A DNA stretch of 35,413 nucleotides from positions 1 to 35,413 of the forward strand of contig JAEZTQ010000021.1 of the NCBI GenBank assembly GCA_023443625.1, read 5' to 3'. Source of the stretch: Bacillota bacterium (GTDB lineage: Bacteria > Bacillota_A > Clostridia > Lachnospirales > Lachnospiraceae). Of the stretch, positions 23,760 through 31,907 are shown piece by piece (the stretch's first letter is position 1; each line of letters opens with the position of its first letter). The position numbers and the translations under genes are program-made. The notes beneath the pieces were generated by a model. The model made no database searches and had not been told where the DNA came from. It saw only the letters and a program-made list of their open reading frames with translations.

Positions 23760-24233
23760 TTGAGTTCTGCACTAAAAAAGAAATTAATTATGATTGGCTG
23801 TTTTGTATTGATTTTTGCTGCCATGTTTCTATTTGATACTGTACGTGCGAAAACTTTTCATATAGAAGTTGTAGAAATGACGCCAAATCCTGCCATAGCA
23901 GATGGACAGACGCCAGTGAATGTACAAGTAAAACTAGTGAATTGGAAGGATAAGCCAGTAGAGGGACATTCCCTTTTTGCCCTTCCTCTTACCGGAGGAA
24001 TGTTTCAGTCTTCCCGTGAGATAACGGATGAAAATGGAATGGTGAACTTTGTTTATCATCCTTATAAGGCATCCTCAGTTACAAAGTTACAGGACGCAGT
24101 CTTGTCTTTTGCAGATGAATCTAATTCGGTTTTTATTGAAATTGGAACAAGAGCCGAAGTTACACTACCACTGCTTGAGCCTGAGAAAGAAACCATTTCT
24201 AAAGACCTTTTGAATGGTATTTTTGGAAACTAA
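23760..24233 (+). CDS. Membrane-anchored Ig-like protein of the transport operon
   Basis: A 157-residue protein with one N-terminal membrane segment (about 9-26, IMIGCFVLIFAAMFLFDTV). An outside domain (about 30-140) follows whose ADGQTPVNVQVKL, GGMFQSSREITDENGMVNF and AVLSFADES stretches resemble Big1/invasin-type Ig folds. The start is a TTG, supported by GAGGAGGG eight bases upstream and no good ATG. It lies between the binding-protein and permease genes and ends 13 bases before the next start, so it belongs to the transporter operon. I do not know this protein from standard sugar ABC systems; it might position the binding protein or the permease at the wall. Confidence 0.7.
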   Translation: MSSALKKKLIMIGCFVLIFAAMFLFDTVRAKTFHIEVVEMTPNPAIADGQTPVNVQVKLVNWKDKPVEGHSLFALPLTGGMFQSSREITDENGMVNFVYHPYKASSVTKLQDAVLSFADESNSVFIEIGTRAEVTLPLLEPEKETISKDLLNGIFGN

Positions 24234-24246
24234 GGGAGGAAAATAT

Positions 24247-25170
24247 ATGACGAAATCAAAACAAACCGGCTTGCTACATAGAATTTGGAAGAGTAGAAAG
24301 GCATATTTGTTTTTGCTCCCTCTTTTTGCTGGGCTAATAGTTTTTTCTTACTACCCGCCTATACTTGGTGTATATCGTTCCTTTTTTAAATGGGATGGTA
24401 TAAAGGAGGGCATTTTTGTTGGTTTTGACAATTACAAGAAATTAATGAACGATGAAGTATTTATCAATTCCATACCTACGATGCTTAAGATTATGCTACC
24501 AAAATTACTTATTGGTATTACAGTTCCTCTTATTATGGCGGAGATGATATTCTCTGTAAGGAAATCAAAACTAAAGACCTTTTATCGCGTGGCAATCTTA
24601 CTACCCATTGTTGCCCCAGGCACAGTAGGAACATTAATATGGAAAAACATTTTTGATCCCAACAGAGGCTTATTAACAAGTCTCCTTAAAGTGTTAGGTA
24701 TTATGGATCAAGGTCAGGTAATTGATTGGTTAGGCGGGATAAATACAGTAATCCCCTCTATTATATTTATGGGCTTTCCTTGGATTGGAGGGACCAGTGT
24801 ACTTATTTATATGTCCGGACTCATGAGTATCTCCAGTGAGGTAATTGAAGCAAGCCGTCTGGATGGATGTTCTACCTTACGAAGAATTATATCTATTGAT
24901 TTGCCCAATATTATGGGTCAGGTAAGATACTTTTTAGTATTCGGTATCATTGGAGGTCTACAAGATTATAGTGTGCAGATCGTTTTAACCCAGGGAGGAC
25001 CAGGATATTCTACTTATGTACCGGGTTACTATATGTATATACAAGCATTTACATCAGGAAATATGGGATATGCATGTGCCATAGGAACTACCATTTTTAT
25101 TGCAATCGCAATTATTACAGCGATGACCTTCAAGGTGATGAATAAGGCACAATTTACATTGGATGCATAA
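24247..25170 (+). CDS. Sugar ABC transporter permease, MalF-like
   Basis: A 307-residue inner-membrane permease with six predicted membrane segments, starting with AYLFLLPLFAGLIVFSYYPP. The EAA loop that contacts the ATPase is at EASRLDGCSTLRRIISIDLP, where E-A-S-R-L-D-G is the conserved part. GGGAGG precedes the ATG at 24247; an in-frame ATG at 24214 would overlap the upstream gene. It pairs with the next permease. No ATPase gene occurs in the locus, so a shared MsmX/UgpC-type ATPase from elsewhere must power it, as is common for CUT1 transporters in Firmicutes. Confidence 0.93.
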   Translation: MTKSKQTGLLHRIWKSRKAYLFLLPLFAGLIVFSYYPPILGVYRSFFKWDGIKEGIFVGFDNYKKLMNDEVFINSIPTMLKIMLPKLLIGITVPLIMAEMIFSVRKSKLKTFYRVAILLPIVAPGTVGTLIWKNIFDPNRGLLTSLLKVLGIMDQGQVIDWLGGINTVIPSIIFMGFPWIGGTSVLIYMSGLMSISSEVIEASRLDGCSTLRRIISIDLPNIMGQVRYFLVFGIIGGLQDYSVQIVLTQGGPGYSTYVPGYYMYIQAFTSGNMGYACAIGTTIFIAIAIITAMTFKVMNKAQFTLDA

Positions 25171-25187
25171 AGGAGGGGATTAACAGA

Positions 25188-26021
25188 ATGAAACTAAGAA
25201 AAAAGATATTAGTTCCACAGATTGTATTAAATATCATTATTATTTTATTACTTGTCATTATGCTATATCCTTTGGCAATGTCACTCTGGAATGCATTTAA
25301 ATCTCAGGTAGGCTATGACTATACGCGGTGGTATCCAACTTTGCCGCTTAGAATAAATAACTTAAAGGTTGCTTATGAAGAGACATGGAGATACACCCTT
25401 AATACGGTTATTGTTGCTATTGTGGGAACTCTTGGCTGTTTGGCCATTGCATCTTTATCCGCATATACCTTTGCCAGGATGGAGTTTCCAGGACGAAAAT
25501 TACTATTTGTATTAGTAATAGGACTTATGATGATACCAGGCGTATTGACATTGGTACCTTCCTATTCCATCTATCGCTCCATGGGATTATTGAATAATCT
25601 TTTGGTATTAATTCTTCCTGTAATTATTGGTGGGTCGATCTTTGGAGTGTTTTTATTACACTCCTTCTTTCAGGGACTCCCAAATGCAGTATTCGAATCC
25701 GCCAGAATTGATGGAGCAGGAGACTTCCAATGTTACTTAAAGATAGCGTTGCCATTATGCCGTCCCATTCTTGGTACATTGACAATTATGAAATTTGTGG
25801 ATGTATGGAACGATTATCTTTGGCCTATGATTACCATTCATGATTATGATAAGCTAACAATTTCTGCGGGGTTACTGGTATCTTTTACAAAGCAGTATAC
25901 AAGTAATATGCCAGTTACCTTTGCGGGCTACTTAATTGCCTCAACACCGCTTATCTTCTTGTTTATATTCGCAAATCAATTTTACATTGATGGTCTGGTA
26001 AACAGTGCAATTAAGATGTAG
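25188..26021 (+). CDS. Sugar ABC transporter permease, MalG-like
   Basis: A 277-residue inner-membrane permease of the CUT1 type with six predicted membrane segments, opening with VLNIIIILLLVIMLYPLAMS. The EAA loop is ESARIDGAGDFQCYLKIALP. AAAGGAGGGG lies at good distance before the ATG. It starts 17 bases after the first permease, forming the other half of the channel. The following gene is a nucleoside hydrolase in the same direction, 67 bases on. Confidence 0.93.
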   Translation: MKLRKKILVPQIVLNIIIILLLVIMLYPLAMSLWNAFKSQVGYDYTRWYPTLPLRINNLKVAYEETWRYTLNTVIVAIVGTLGCLAIASLSAYTFARMEFPGRKLLFVLVIGLMMIPGVLTLVPSYSIYRSMGLLNNLLVLILPVIIGGSIFGVFLLHSFFQGLPNAVFESARIDGAGDFQCYLKIALPLCRPILGTLTIMKFVDVWNDYLWPMITIHDYDKLTISAGLLVSFTKQYTSNMPVTFAGYLIASTPLIFLFIFANQFYIDGLVNSAIKM

Positions 26022-26054
26022 ACAAGTGACCATAAGAATGACAAAATTTTATTG

Positions 26055-26091
26055 AAAAGGGGGGCGACTGTTCATAGTCGCTACAAAGATG
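26055..26091 (+). promoter_or_regulatory. Hairpin between Shine-Dalgarno and start codon
   Basis: The purine run AAAAGGGGGG (26055-26064) is 24 bases before the ATG at 26089, too far for normal initiation. The bases between form a perfect hairpin, GCGACT (26064-26069) with AGTCGC (26076-26081), loop GTTCAT. Folding leaves about seven bases between the two, a normal spacing. The hairpin could thus bring the two together or act as a translation switch. Confidence 0.5.
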
Positions 26092-27009
26092 ATTAAAAAA
26101 ATTCCAATTATAATAGATACTGATATCGGGGACGACATAGATGATGCATTTGCTTTATGTTTAGCTATGCAAAGTCCAGAACTTGATATATTAGGCGTAA
26201 CTACGGTATTTAAAAATACACGCCTACGTGCTATGCTTGCAAAGAGACTATTGCGACTGGGAGGACGAGAGGATATCCCCGTTGCCATAGGTGCCTCAAT
26301 TCCCTTGTCAAATACGGAGATGTTTGGAGAGAAAGTAAATTTTGAAGAACCTCCCTTAACCTTTTGTGAGGAGTTTGAGGAAGAGCTACAGGAGGAACGT
26401 CATGCAATAGACTTTATCATTGATGTATTAGAGGCAAGTGAAGAACCAGTAACCATAGTTACCATGGGAGCATTAACCAATATAGCCGATGTTCTCAGAC
26501 GTCGCCCAGATTTAAAGGATAAAATCAAGCAGCTAAGTATTATGGGTGGAGCATATGAAATGAATTGGACGGAATACAATTATGCTTGTGACCCAGAAGC
26601 TGCGGATTTTTGTTTGCATTCCGGACTTTTAATTAAAGCAATAGGCATTGATGTAACCTTTCAGTGTAGTATAAAGCAAAAGCAATTGGAAGTCTTACAG
26701 GCAAATGCCCATCCTTGCATAGAAATGCTAATGACAATGTGTGGCAAATGGACTGAGAATGGGGAAGTATTCCTACATGATCCCCTAGCCCTTTGGACCG
26801 CTTTTGATGATAGTGTAGTTCATTTTAAAAGAGAGGCATTCTGCGTGGAACATCAAGCCAGGTACAGTAGAGGTATCTGTATTAGGCTTTCTGACCATAA
26901 TTGGAAAAGATCTGTGGAAAGTGAAAATCTATTTGTTGCAAAAACAGTGGATAGTGAACGCTTTGTAACAGGATGTATGGAACGCTTAAATTCCTTTATA
27001 AAGGAATAA
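26089..27009 (+). CDS. Inosine-uridine-type nucleoside hydrolase
   Basis: The enzyme cleaves an N-glycosidic (or similar ribosyl) bond to release a base or aglycone and ribose. The calcium and ribose-binding motif DTDIGDDIDDAFAL is at residues 10-23. The central IVTMGALTNIADVLRRRPDL and the IMGGAYEMNWTEYNYACDPE segment are typical, and HDPLALWTAFD near residue 237 supplies the second conserved His-Asp. Its 306 residues are the usual length, and the protein is cytoplasmic. The substrate base is not predictable. It is followed by a ribokinase-like gene two positions on, which fits handling of the released pentose. The start is at the ATG after the hairpin described separately. Confidence 0.9.
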   Translation: MIKKIPIIIDTDIGDDIDDAFALCLAMQSPELDILGVTTVFKNTRLRAMLAKRLLRLGGREDIPVAIGASIPLSNTEMFGEKVNFEEPPLTFCEEFEEELQEERHAIDFIIDVLEASEEPVTIVTMGALTNIADVLRRRPDLKDKIKQLSIMGGAYEMNWTEYNYACDPEAADFCLHSGLLIKAIGIDVTFQCSIKQKQLEVLQANAHPCIEMLMTMCGKWTENGEVFLHDPLALWTAFDDSVVHFKREAFCVEHQARYSRGICIRLSDHNWKRSVESENLFVAKTVDSERFVTGCMERLNSFIKE

Positions 27010-27056
27010 AGAGTGTAGGAGCCTTATGGAATAATTAAATGTACACATTATATGTA

Positions 27057-27159
27057 ACTTAATAAAAATACTTAATAAAAGTACTTATAAAAGCACTTAA
27101 TAAAAGTTACTTATAAAAGTACTTAATAAAAGTACTCACTAAATGTATTTATAATATGT
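27057..27159. repeat. 13-bp tandem repeat array
   Basis: Six units of ACTTAATAAAAGT or ACTTATAAAAGT (12-14 bp each) run from 27057 to 27133. Two diverged 13-bp units follow (27134-27146, ACTCACTAAATGT; 27147-27159, ATTTATAATATGT). The array ends 19 bases before the start codon of the next gene. It holds no reading frame. Copy-number changes would alter the distance to, or leader of, the next gene. Confidence 0.75.
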
Positions 27160-27177
27160 ATTTATGGGGTGGACATA

Positions 27178-28536
27178 ATGAAGAAGGTACTCAGTGGTTT
27201 ATGGAGGGGAGTGGTAATTGGGATTATGTGCGGATCATTAATCGGTTGTAACAAAAAGGATAGTAATCAGGTATCAGATATGTCAGAAAGCAAGGATTTA
27301 ACCCAGTACGTGGTTTTGATGTATACGAATAAGCGCTATGAGGAAATAGAAACCTACTTGCCGGAGATGAAATACCTATATGGAGAGAATAACCCAGAAT
27401 CAACAAGAATGTACGCTTTTGGTGTACCAGGTCCCATGCTTCTTACCCAGTCTTGTGATGAAATGAAAGAACAGATCAACGCTTGTTTTGATATGGCTGA
27501 GAAGTTTGATATTCCAGTATATTTTCAGATTGATGATGTGAATAACTACACCACCTACTTTGGTTCTGGAGCAGAGACAAAGTTTTACGAAGATCCTTCC
27601 ATGTGTGAATGGATCGCTTTTCCCAATGAAGGGGAAAGCTATGGTGGAGAAGAGCTGTATGGGGAATTGCCTCGCTTTTGGTTTAATTGGGGAAGCTGGA
27701 TGTGTGCAGAAGCTTTTCCCAATCTAGCTTCAGAAAACTTTCAAGATTTTGTTCTTACCCAGTTAAAAACAGGAGTTTTAGAACCATTAACAGAAAGATT
27801 ACAAAAATTAAAAGAAGCAAATAAGGAATATCTTTTTGCAGGGGCATGCATTGGTTGGGAAACCCATATTCCAGACTACTCCAAGGATAATCCGCTTCTG
27901 GTATTAGATGCCGATAGCCCCCCAAAAGACAGTAGAACCGGACGCATTATGCAGGAATGGGAAATGTCTGCTTATGGCTATGGTGCTTTGCATTCCTTGG
28001 GATATAATCAGGAGCGTCTAGAGACGGAAGCGAAAGAACAGAACCTAACGGTGGATGAAATTCGCAAATCTCTTTTATATCAGGTGATTCATGATTACTC
28101 GGAACTCTTATCTAAAACCCTTTGGGAAGCAGGGGTACCACGAAGTAAGATCTTTACCCATACGGTCTCCTATGCATCTTATAGTGGTGTGGAGAATCCA
28201 TTTACCCCGCCTATCTGGTGTGCGGTGAATGACTACAGTATACCTGGATATACCATGAGCCCTGTAACATGTAAATATGATATGGATGTTTTAAAAGATA
28301 AAATTTTGGCAGTCGATCCAAAGATGCCCTATTTTGCAAATGTGGAAGGCTATGCAGCAGGTGTAAATGAGGAAGAGGAGGCCAGTGCATACTTTGAAGA
28401 GCTCTTTGGAAAAGGGGCATTAGTAGTCACCGCCTTTGGCTATGCTGATCCACCAACGAAGTATTTTACCTTTAAGAGAAATAGAGAGTTTGGATATAAT
28501 GTGGCACTACGAAAATGGTTGGGTCAGGATAATTAG
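27178..28536 (+). CDS. Lipoprotein, putative TIM-barrel glycosidase, unknown family
   Basis: A 452-residue exported protein with lipoprotein signal MKKVLSGLWRGVVIGIMCGS then LIGC, Cys 24 lipidated. I cannot place the mature part in a family. It is Trp/Tyr-rich and shows the alternating pattern of a TIM barrel, with two Glu residues at strand-end-like positions. These are FAGACIGWETHI (Glu 228) and MPYFANVEGYA (Glu 390), about 160 residues apart, as for acid/base and nucleophile in clan-A glycosidases. Other conserved-looking stretches are VYFQIDDVNNY, FNWGSWMC and FTHTVSYA. The ATG at 27178 follows GGGGTGG. Placement between a nucleoside hydrolase, a sugar kinase and a GH78 enzyme supports a role in extracellular glycoside processing. 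Confidence 0.65.
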   Translation: MKKVLSGLWRGVVIGIMCGSLIGCNKKDSNQVSDMSESKDLTQYVVLMYTNKRYEEIETYLPEMKYLYGENNPESTRMYAFGVPGPMLLTQSCDEMKEQINACFDMAEKFDIPVYFQIDDVNNYTTYFGSGAETKFYEDPSMCEWIAFPNEGESYGGEELYGELPRFWFNWGSWMCAEAFPNLASENFQDFVLTQLKTGVLEPLTERLQKLKEANKEYLFAGACIGWETHIPDYSKDNPLLVLDADSPPKDSRTGRIMQEWEMSAYGYGALHSLGYNQERLETEAKEQNLTVDEIRKSLLYQVIHDYSELLSKTLWEAGVPRSKIFTHTVSYASYSGVENPFTPPIWCAVNDYSIPGYTMSPVTCKYDMDVLKDKILAVDPKMPYFANVEGYAAGVNEEEEASAYFEELFGKGALVVTAFGYADPPTKYFTFKRNREFGYNVALRKWLGQDN

Positions 28537-28562
28537 GAACAATGGAACAGGGAGGAAAGAGG

Positions 28563-29444
28563 ATGGCAAAGGTACTAAATTTTGGCTCACTTAATATTGA
28601 TTATGTCTATCAAGTAGAACATATTCTCCAGCCAGGAGAAACACTATCATCCAAGGGGATGGCGGTGTTCTGTGGTGGAAAAGGACTAAATCAGTCCATA
28701 GCCTTGGCTAAAGCAGAAGTAATTCCCTATCATGCAGGTGCCATTGGGGAAGATGGTACATTGTTAATGGATTTTCTAAAAGACAATGGAGTGAATGTAG
28801 ACTACTTAGAGCAGATTGAAGGAAAAAGTGGACATACCATCATACAAGTAGATTCCCAGGCGCAGAATTGTATCTTAGTACACCCAGGGACAAATCGTTG
28901 TCAAAAGAAGGATCATATTGATCAGGTTCTTACTCAATTTGGTGAGGGAGATTATATCTTACTTCAAAATGAGATTAATGAATTGGATTATATAATAAAT
29001 AAAGCTTATGCAAGAGGAATGAAGATAATCTTAAATCCATCCCCCATTGATAGCAATCTATTAGAAACTAATCTAGAGAAAGTATCTATCTTTATTATGA
29101 ATGAGCTGGAAGGGGAGGCTCTAACTGGTTTTTTAACACCCCAGGATATTCTTTTTGATATGCAAAGAAGATTTCCTGGTTCAAAGGTTATGCTGACCAT
29201 GGGAGATAAGGGTGCCTATTATGCAGAAGAGGATAATGTGTATTTTCAAGATATATTCCCTGTGAAACCAGTGGATACAACGGCAGCAGGTGATACTTTT
29301 ACAGGTTATTTTGTTGCTGGACTAGTTCAGAATACACCAATCAAAGATAATCTAAGATGCAGTGCGAAAGCAGCTTCAATCACTGTTTCCCGTGAGGGTG
29401 CAGCCCAATCAATTCCAACTATATCAGAAGTGCTAAAGGGGTAA
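28563..29444 (+). CDS. Ribokinase-type (PfkB) sugar kinase
   Basis: A 293-residue cytoplasmic kinase that should phosphorylate a pentose or similar sugar. The N-terminal substrate part has NFGSLNIDYVY and CGGKGLNQSIALAKA (the ribokinase GGKGANQA form). The C-terminal PfkB signature DTTAAGDTFTGYFVAGL carries the catalytic Asp (about 244) and anion hole. GGGAGGAAAGAGG precedes the ATG at 28563. It lies 26 bases after the putative glycosidase gene and six bases before the GH78 gene, clearly in the same operon. Ribokinase is most likely from the sequence and the neighbouring nucleoside hydrolase, but another pentose or deoxysugar is possible. Confidence 0.85.
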   Translation: MAKVLNFGSLNIDYVYQVEHILQPGETLSSKGMAVFCGGKGLNQSIALAKAEVIPYHAGAIGEDGTLLMDFLKDNGVNVDYLEQIEGKSGHTIIQVDSQAQNCILVHPGTNRCQKKDHIDQVLTQFGEGDYILLQNEINELDYIINKAYARGMKIILNPSPIDSNLLETNLEKVSIFIMNELEGEALTGFLTPQDILFDMQRRFPGSKVMLTMGDKGAYYAEEDNVYFQDIFPVKPVDTTAAGDTFTGYFVAGLVQNTPIKDNLRCSAKAASITVSREGAAQSIPTISEVLKG

Positions 29445-29449
29445 ATCAT

Positions 29450-31594
29450 ATGTTTAAGAAAGCAGTGCCAGTTTGGCTTAATGGATTACAGGCGACCATG
29501 AATGTACAGGCCATTTTTACAGCATATTTTCAGGCGATAGAAAGTCAATGTATCAAAATTAGAATAACAGGTGCCACCTTATATCGTATCAAGATTAATG
29601 GTGTATTTGCAGGCTATGGACCAGCCAGAGCACCTCATGGATATGCAAGGGTGGATGAGATTAATATAACATCCTTCCTCCATTGTGGAGAAAATAAGGT
29701 GGAAGTAGAAGTGGCAGGTTACAACTGTGCCAGCTTTTACATGCGCCAGCAATTATCCTTCTTGTGTGCAGAGATTGTCAGTGGTGATACGTGTCTTGCT
29801 TACACAGGCAGAGATTTTAGCGGAAAATGGAGTAAGACAAGATTACAGAAGGTAATGCGTTATTCCTTCCAGAGACCCTTTTCTGAAGTCTATGATTATG
29901 GCCGTGACCATAAGGACATGGATGTGGTAAGTATTGCTTTGAACCTAAAATATATAGAAAGAGGAACTGCATTACCGGAGTATAAAGAAATAAAAGAATA
30001 TTCCCTAAGGGAAAAAGGAATCCTTTTAGATATTATTAAAACAGACCTTAAAAAAGATCGTAGTATTACCCAGATATCCACAATCTTAACTGGTTTTAGA
30101 GAAGATGAGTTAGAAGCCACGCCCTATTATGAGTTACAGCATAAGAAATTCGTGAAAGAAAAGCTGGATAATGATGACACGAAGACTATCACTGAGGTTA
30201 CACTTGCAAAGATGGATCAAGCACTTCCTATGGTAGTCTCTTCTGGACAGTATTGTTTGATAGATATCGGCCATAATGTCACTGGATTTATTCAGACAGT
30301 AATCCATGCAAAAGAAGATAGTCATGTTATGATTACCTTTGATGAAAAGCTAGTGGATGGTGTAATTGATTATAATGCTATGGATATGGTTAATCTAGTG
30401 GATTATCAGATAAAGGGCGACGAGAAAGAGTATAACTTAGAAAGCTTTGAAGCTTATGGATTTCGTTACGTTGCAATTCTAGTAACCCAAGGGGAGATAC
30501 TACTTAAGGATTTTGGTATAAGAAGTTATCAGTATCCCGTATCAAAGACAATTCCTCCGATTAAGGATGAGGTGTTAAGGGGGATTTATATTGCAGCTGT
30601 TGAGACTTTCTCCCAGAATACCCTGGATGTCTATATGGATTGTCCAACAAGGGAAAGAGCAGGATGGTTATGTGATAGTTATTTTACAGCCCAGGCGGAA
30701 TATTATATTACAGGGAAAAGTGATGTAGAGAGAGTATTTATGAATAACTTTATCCTTCCTGAATATCAACCTGATGTTCCTAAGGGAATGCTCCCTATGT
30801 GTTATCCCGCAGACCATTATGATGGTGTATTTATTCCACAGTGGGGCATGTGGTATATACTGGAATTAGAGCAATACCTGCAACGTTGCCCAGACGAGGA
30901 TTCTAATAAGTATAAAAAACTTTGCTATGATATGATAGACTTCTTTAAAGAGTACCGCAATAAAGACGGTCTCTTAGAGAAGCTTCCAAGTTGGAACTTC
31001 GTAGAATGGTCCAAAGCCAACGAGTGGGTATTTGATGTAAACTATCCAACAAATATGTTATATGCAAGAATCCTAGAGATAATCGGGGATTTATATGAGG
31101 ATAAGAACCTGTTGGAGGAGTGCCAGTTAATCCGAACTGAAATCATAAAGCAATCCTATAATGGAGAACTGTTTACAGATCACAGTATACGAGATGAGGA
31201 TGGGGATTTGTATAATCCAGGAGATATCTCGGAAGTTTGCCAGTACTATGCCATCCGTTTTGGATTGATTTCCATAGAAGACGCTAAGTATACTAGGCTA
31301 AAAGAATATGTATTAAAGGTCTTTGGTAATGTAGACACAAATTCTGAGGAAATGGGTAAGATAGAGCCAGCCAATGTATTAATGGGCATCTATTTACGCA
31401 TGGAAATCCTACTTTCCATGAAAGAGTATGAGAAACTATCCAAAGAGATTAAGCAATTCTTTGGTGGAATGGCGGAGATTACAGGAACCCTATGGGAATA
31501 TAAGCGTATGATGGGTAGTTTAAATCATGGCTTTGCCTCCTATGTGGCAGTAGTGGTATCTAAAATCATAGAAGCTACGGGAGAAGGATTTTAG
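29450..31594 (+). CDS. GH78-type alpha-L-rhamnosidase-like protein
   Basis: A 714-residue protein without signal peptide, thus cytoplasmic. The first 150 residues are a beta domain (YRIKINGVFAGYGPARAPHG) like the accessory carbohydrate-binding domains of bacterial rhamnosidases. The (alpha/alpha)6 catalytic barrel starts near residue 370, with MDCPTRERAGWLCDSYFTAQ at 396-415 containing Glu 402 and Asp 409, the GH78 acid region. A C-terminal beta domain follows. GH78 enzymes release terminal rhamnose from pectin side chains, flavonoid glycosides and similar compounds. The usual GD after GW is CD here, so specificity may differ. It is the last gene of the operon, six bases after the kinase gene. 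Confidence 0.8.
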   Translation: MFKKAVPVWLNGLQATMNVQAIFTAYFQAIESQCIKIRITGATLYRIKINGVFAGYGPARAPHGYARVDEINITSFLHCGENKVEVEVAGYNCASFYMRQQLSFLCAEIVSGDTCLAYTGRDFSGKWSKTRLQKVMRYSFQRPFSEVYDYGRDHKDMDVVSIALNLKYIERGTALPEYKEIKEYSLREKGILLDIIKTDLKKDRSITQISTILTGFREDELEATPYYELQHKKFVKEKLDNDDTKTITEVTLAKMDQALPMVVSSGQYCLIDIGHNVTGFIQTVIHAKEDSHVMITFDEKLVDGVIDYNAMDMVNLVDYQIKGDEKEYNLESFEAYGFRYVAILVTQGEILLKDFGIRSYQYPVSKTIPPIKDEVLRGIYIAAVETFSQNTLDVYMDCPTRERAGWLCDSYFTAQAEYYITGKSDVERVFMNNFILPEYQPDVPKGMLPMCYPADHYDGVFIPQWGMWYILELEQYLQRCPDEDSNKYKKLCYDMIDFFKEYRNKDGLLEKLPSWNFVEWSKANEWVFDVNYPTNMLYARILEIIGDLYEDKNLLEECQLIRTEIIKQSYNGELFTDHSIRDEDGDLYNPGDISEVCQYYAIRFGLISIEDAKYTRLKEYVLKVFGNVDTNSEEMGKIEPANVLMGIYLRMEILLSMKEYEKLSKEIKQFFGGMAEITGTLWEYKRMMGSLNHGFASYVAVVVSKIIEATGEGF

Positions 31595-31648
31595 AGTTTT
31601 GCAAAAGGTTACTGTAAAGGAATAGTAAGATTAATTATAGGTAGAAAA

Positions 31649-31689
31649 AAGTGCAGGTGCTCTGTTATGGGAGTATCTGCACTTATTTG
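31649..31689. terminator. Terminator of the glycoside operon
   Basis: AAGTGCAGGTGCTC (31649-31662) pairs with GAGTATCTGCACTT (31671-31684), 14 bp with two G-U pairs, and ATTTG follows. The left flank of six A would give a strong T-run on the minus strand, so it works best in that direction. Confidence 0.65.
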
Positions 31690-31907
31690 CATTACAAAAT
31701 CCAGCGTACATTAAGATATTATTATCTATCTTTACGTTCTTCAAGACTGGTTCATATTCTTCTAAAGCTATGAAGCAATGGAGTGGTTTATGTAAAATAT
31801 GGTTGAGAACAGTAGATATTTTTATTGAAATAATATATAGTATTAGTAAAGATAATAACTGTTTTAGTATATTCCAAAGACAAAATGTAAACAACAGGAG
31901 AACCTAT
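31690..31907 (+). other. Leader region of the beta-helix gene
   Basis: No gene and no clear promoter pair is visible. The reading frame of the next gene stays open upstream to 31770, but this part lacks a ribosome-binding site and a signal-peptide-like sequence, so it is taken as untranslated leader. Confidence 0.4.

Noticed and set aside
31770..31907. N-terminal extension of the beta-helix protein to 31770
   Set aside because: It would bury a clear signal peptide 46 residues inside and has no ribosome-binding site, while the ATG at 31908 has AGGAG at good spacing.
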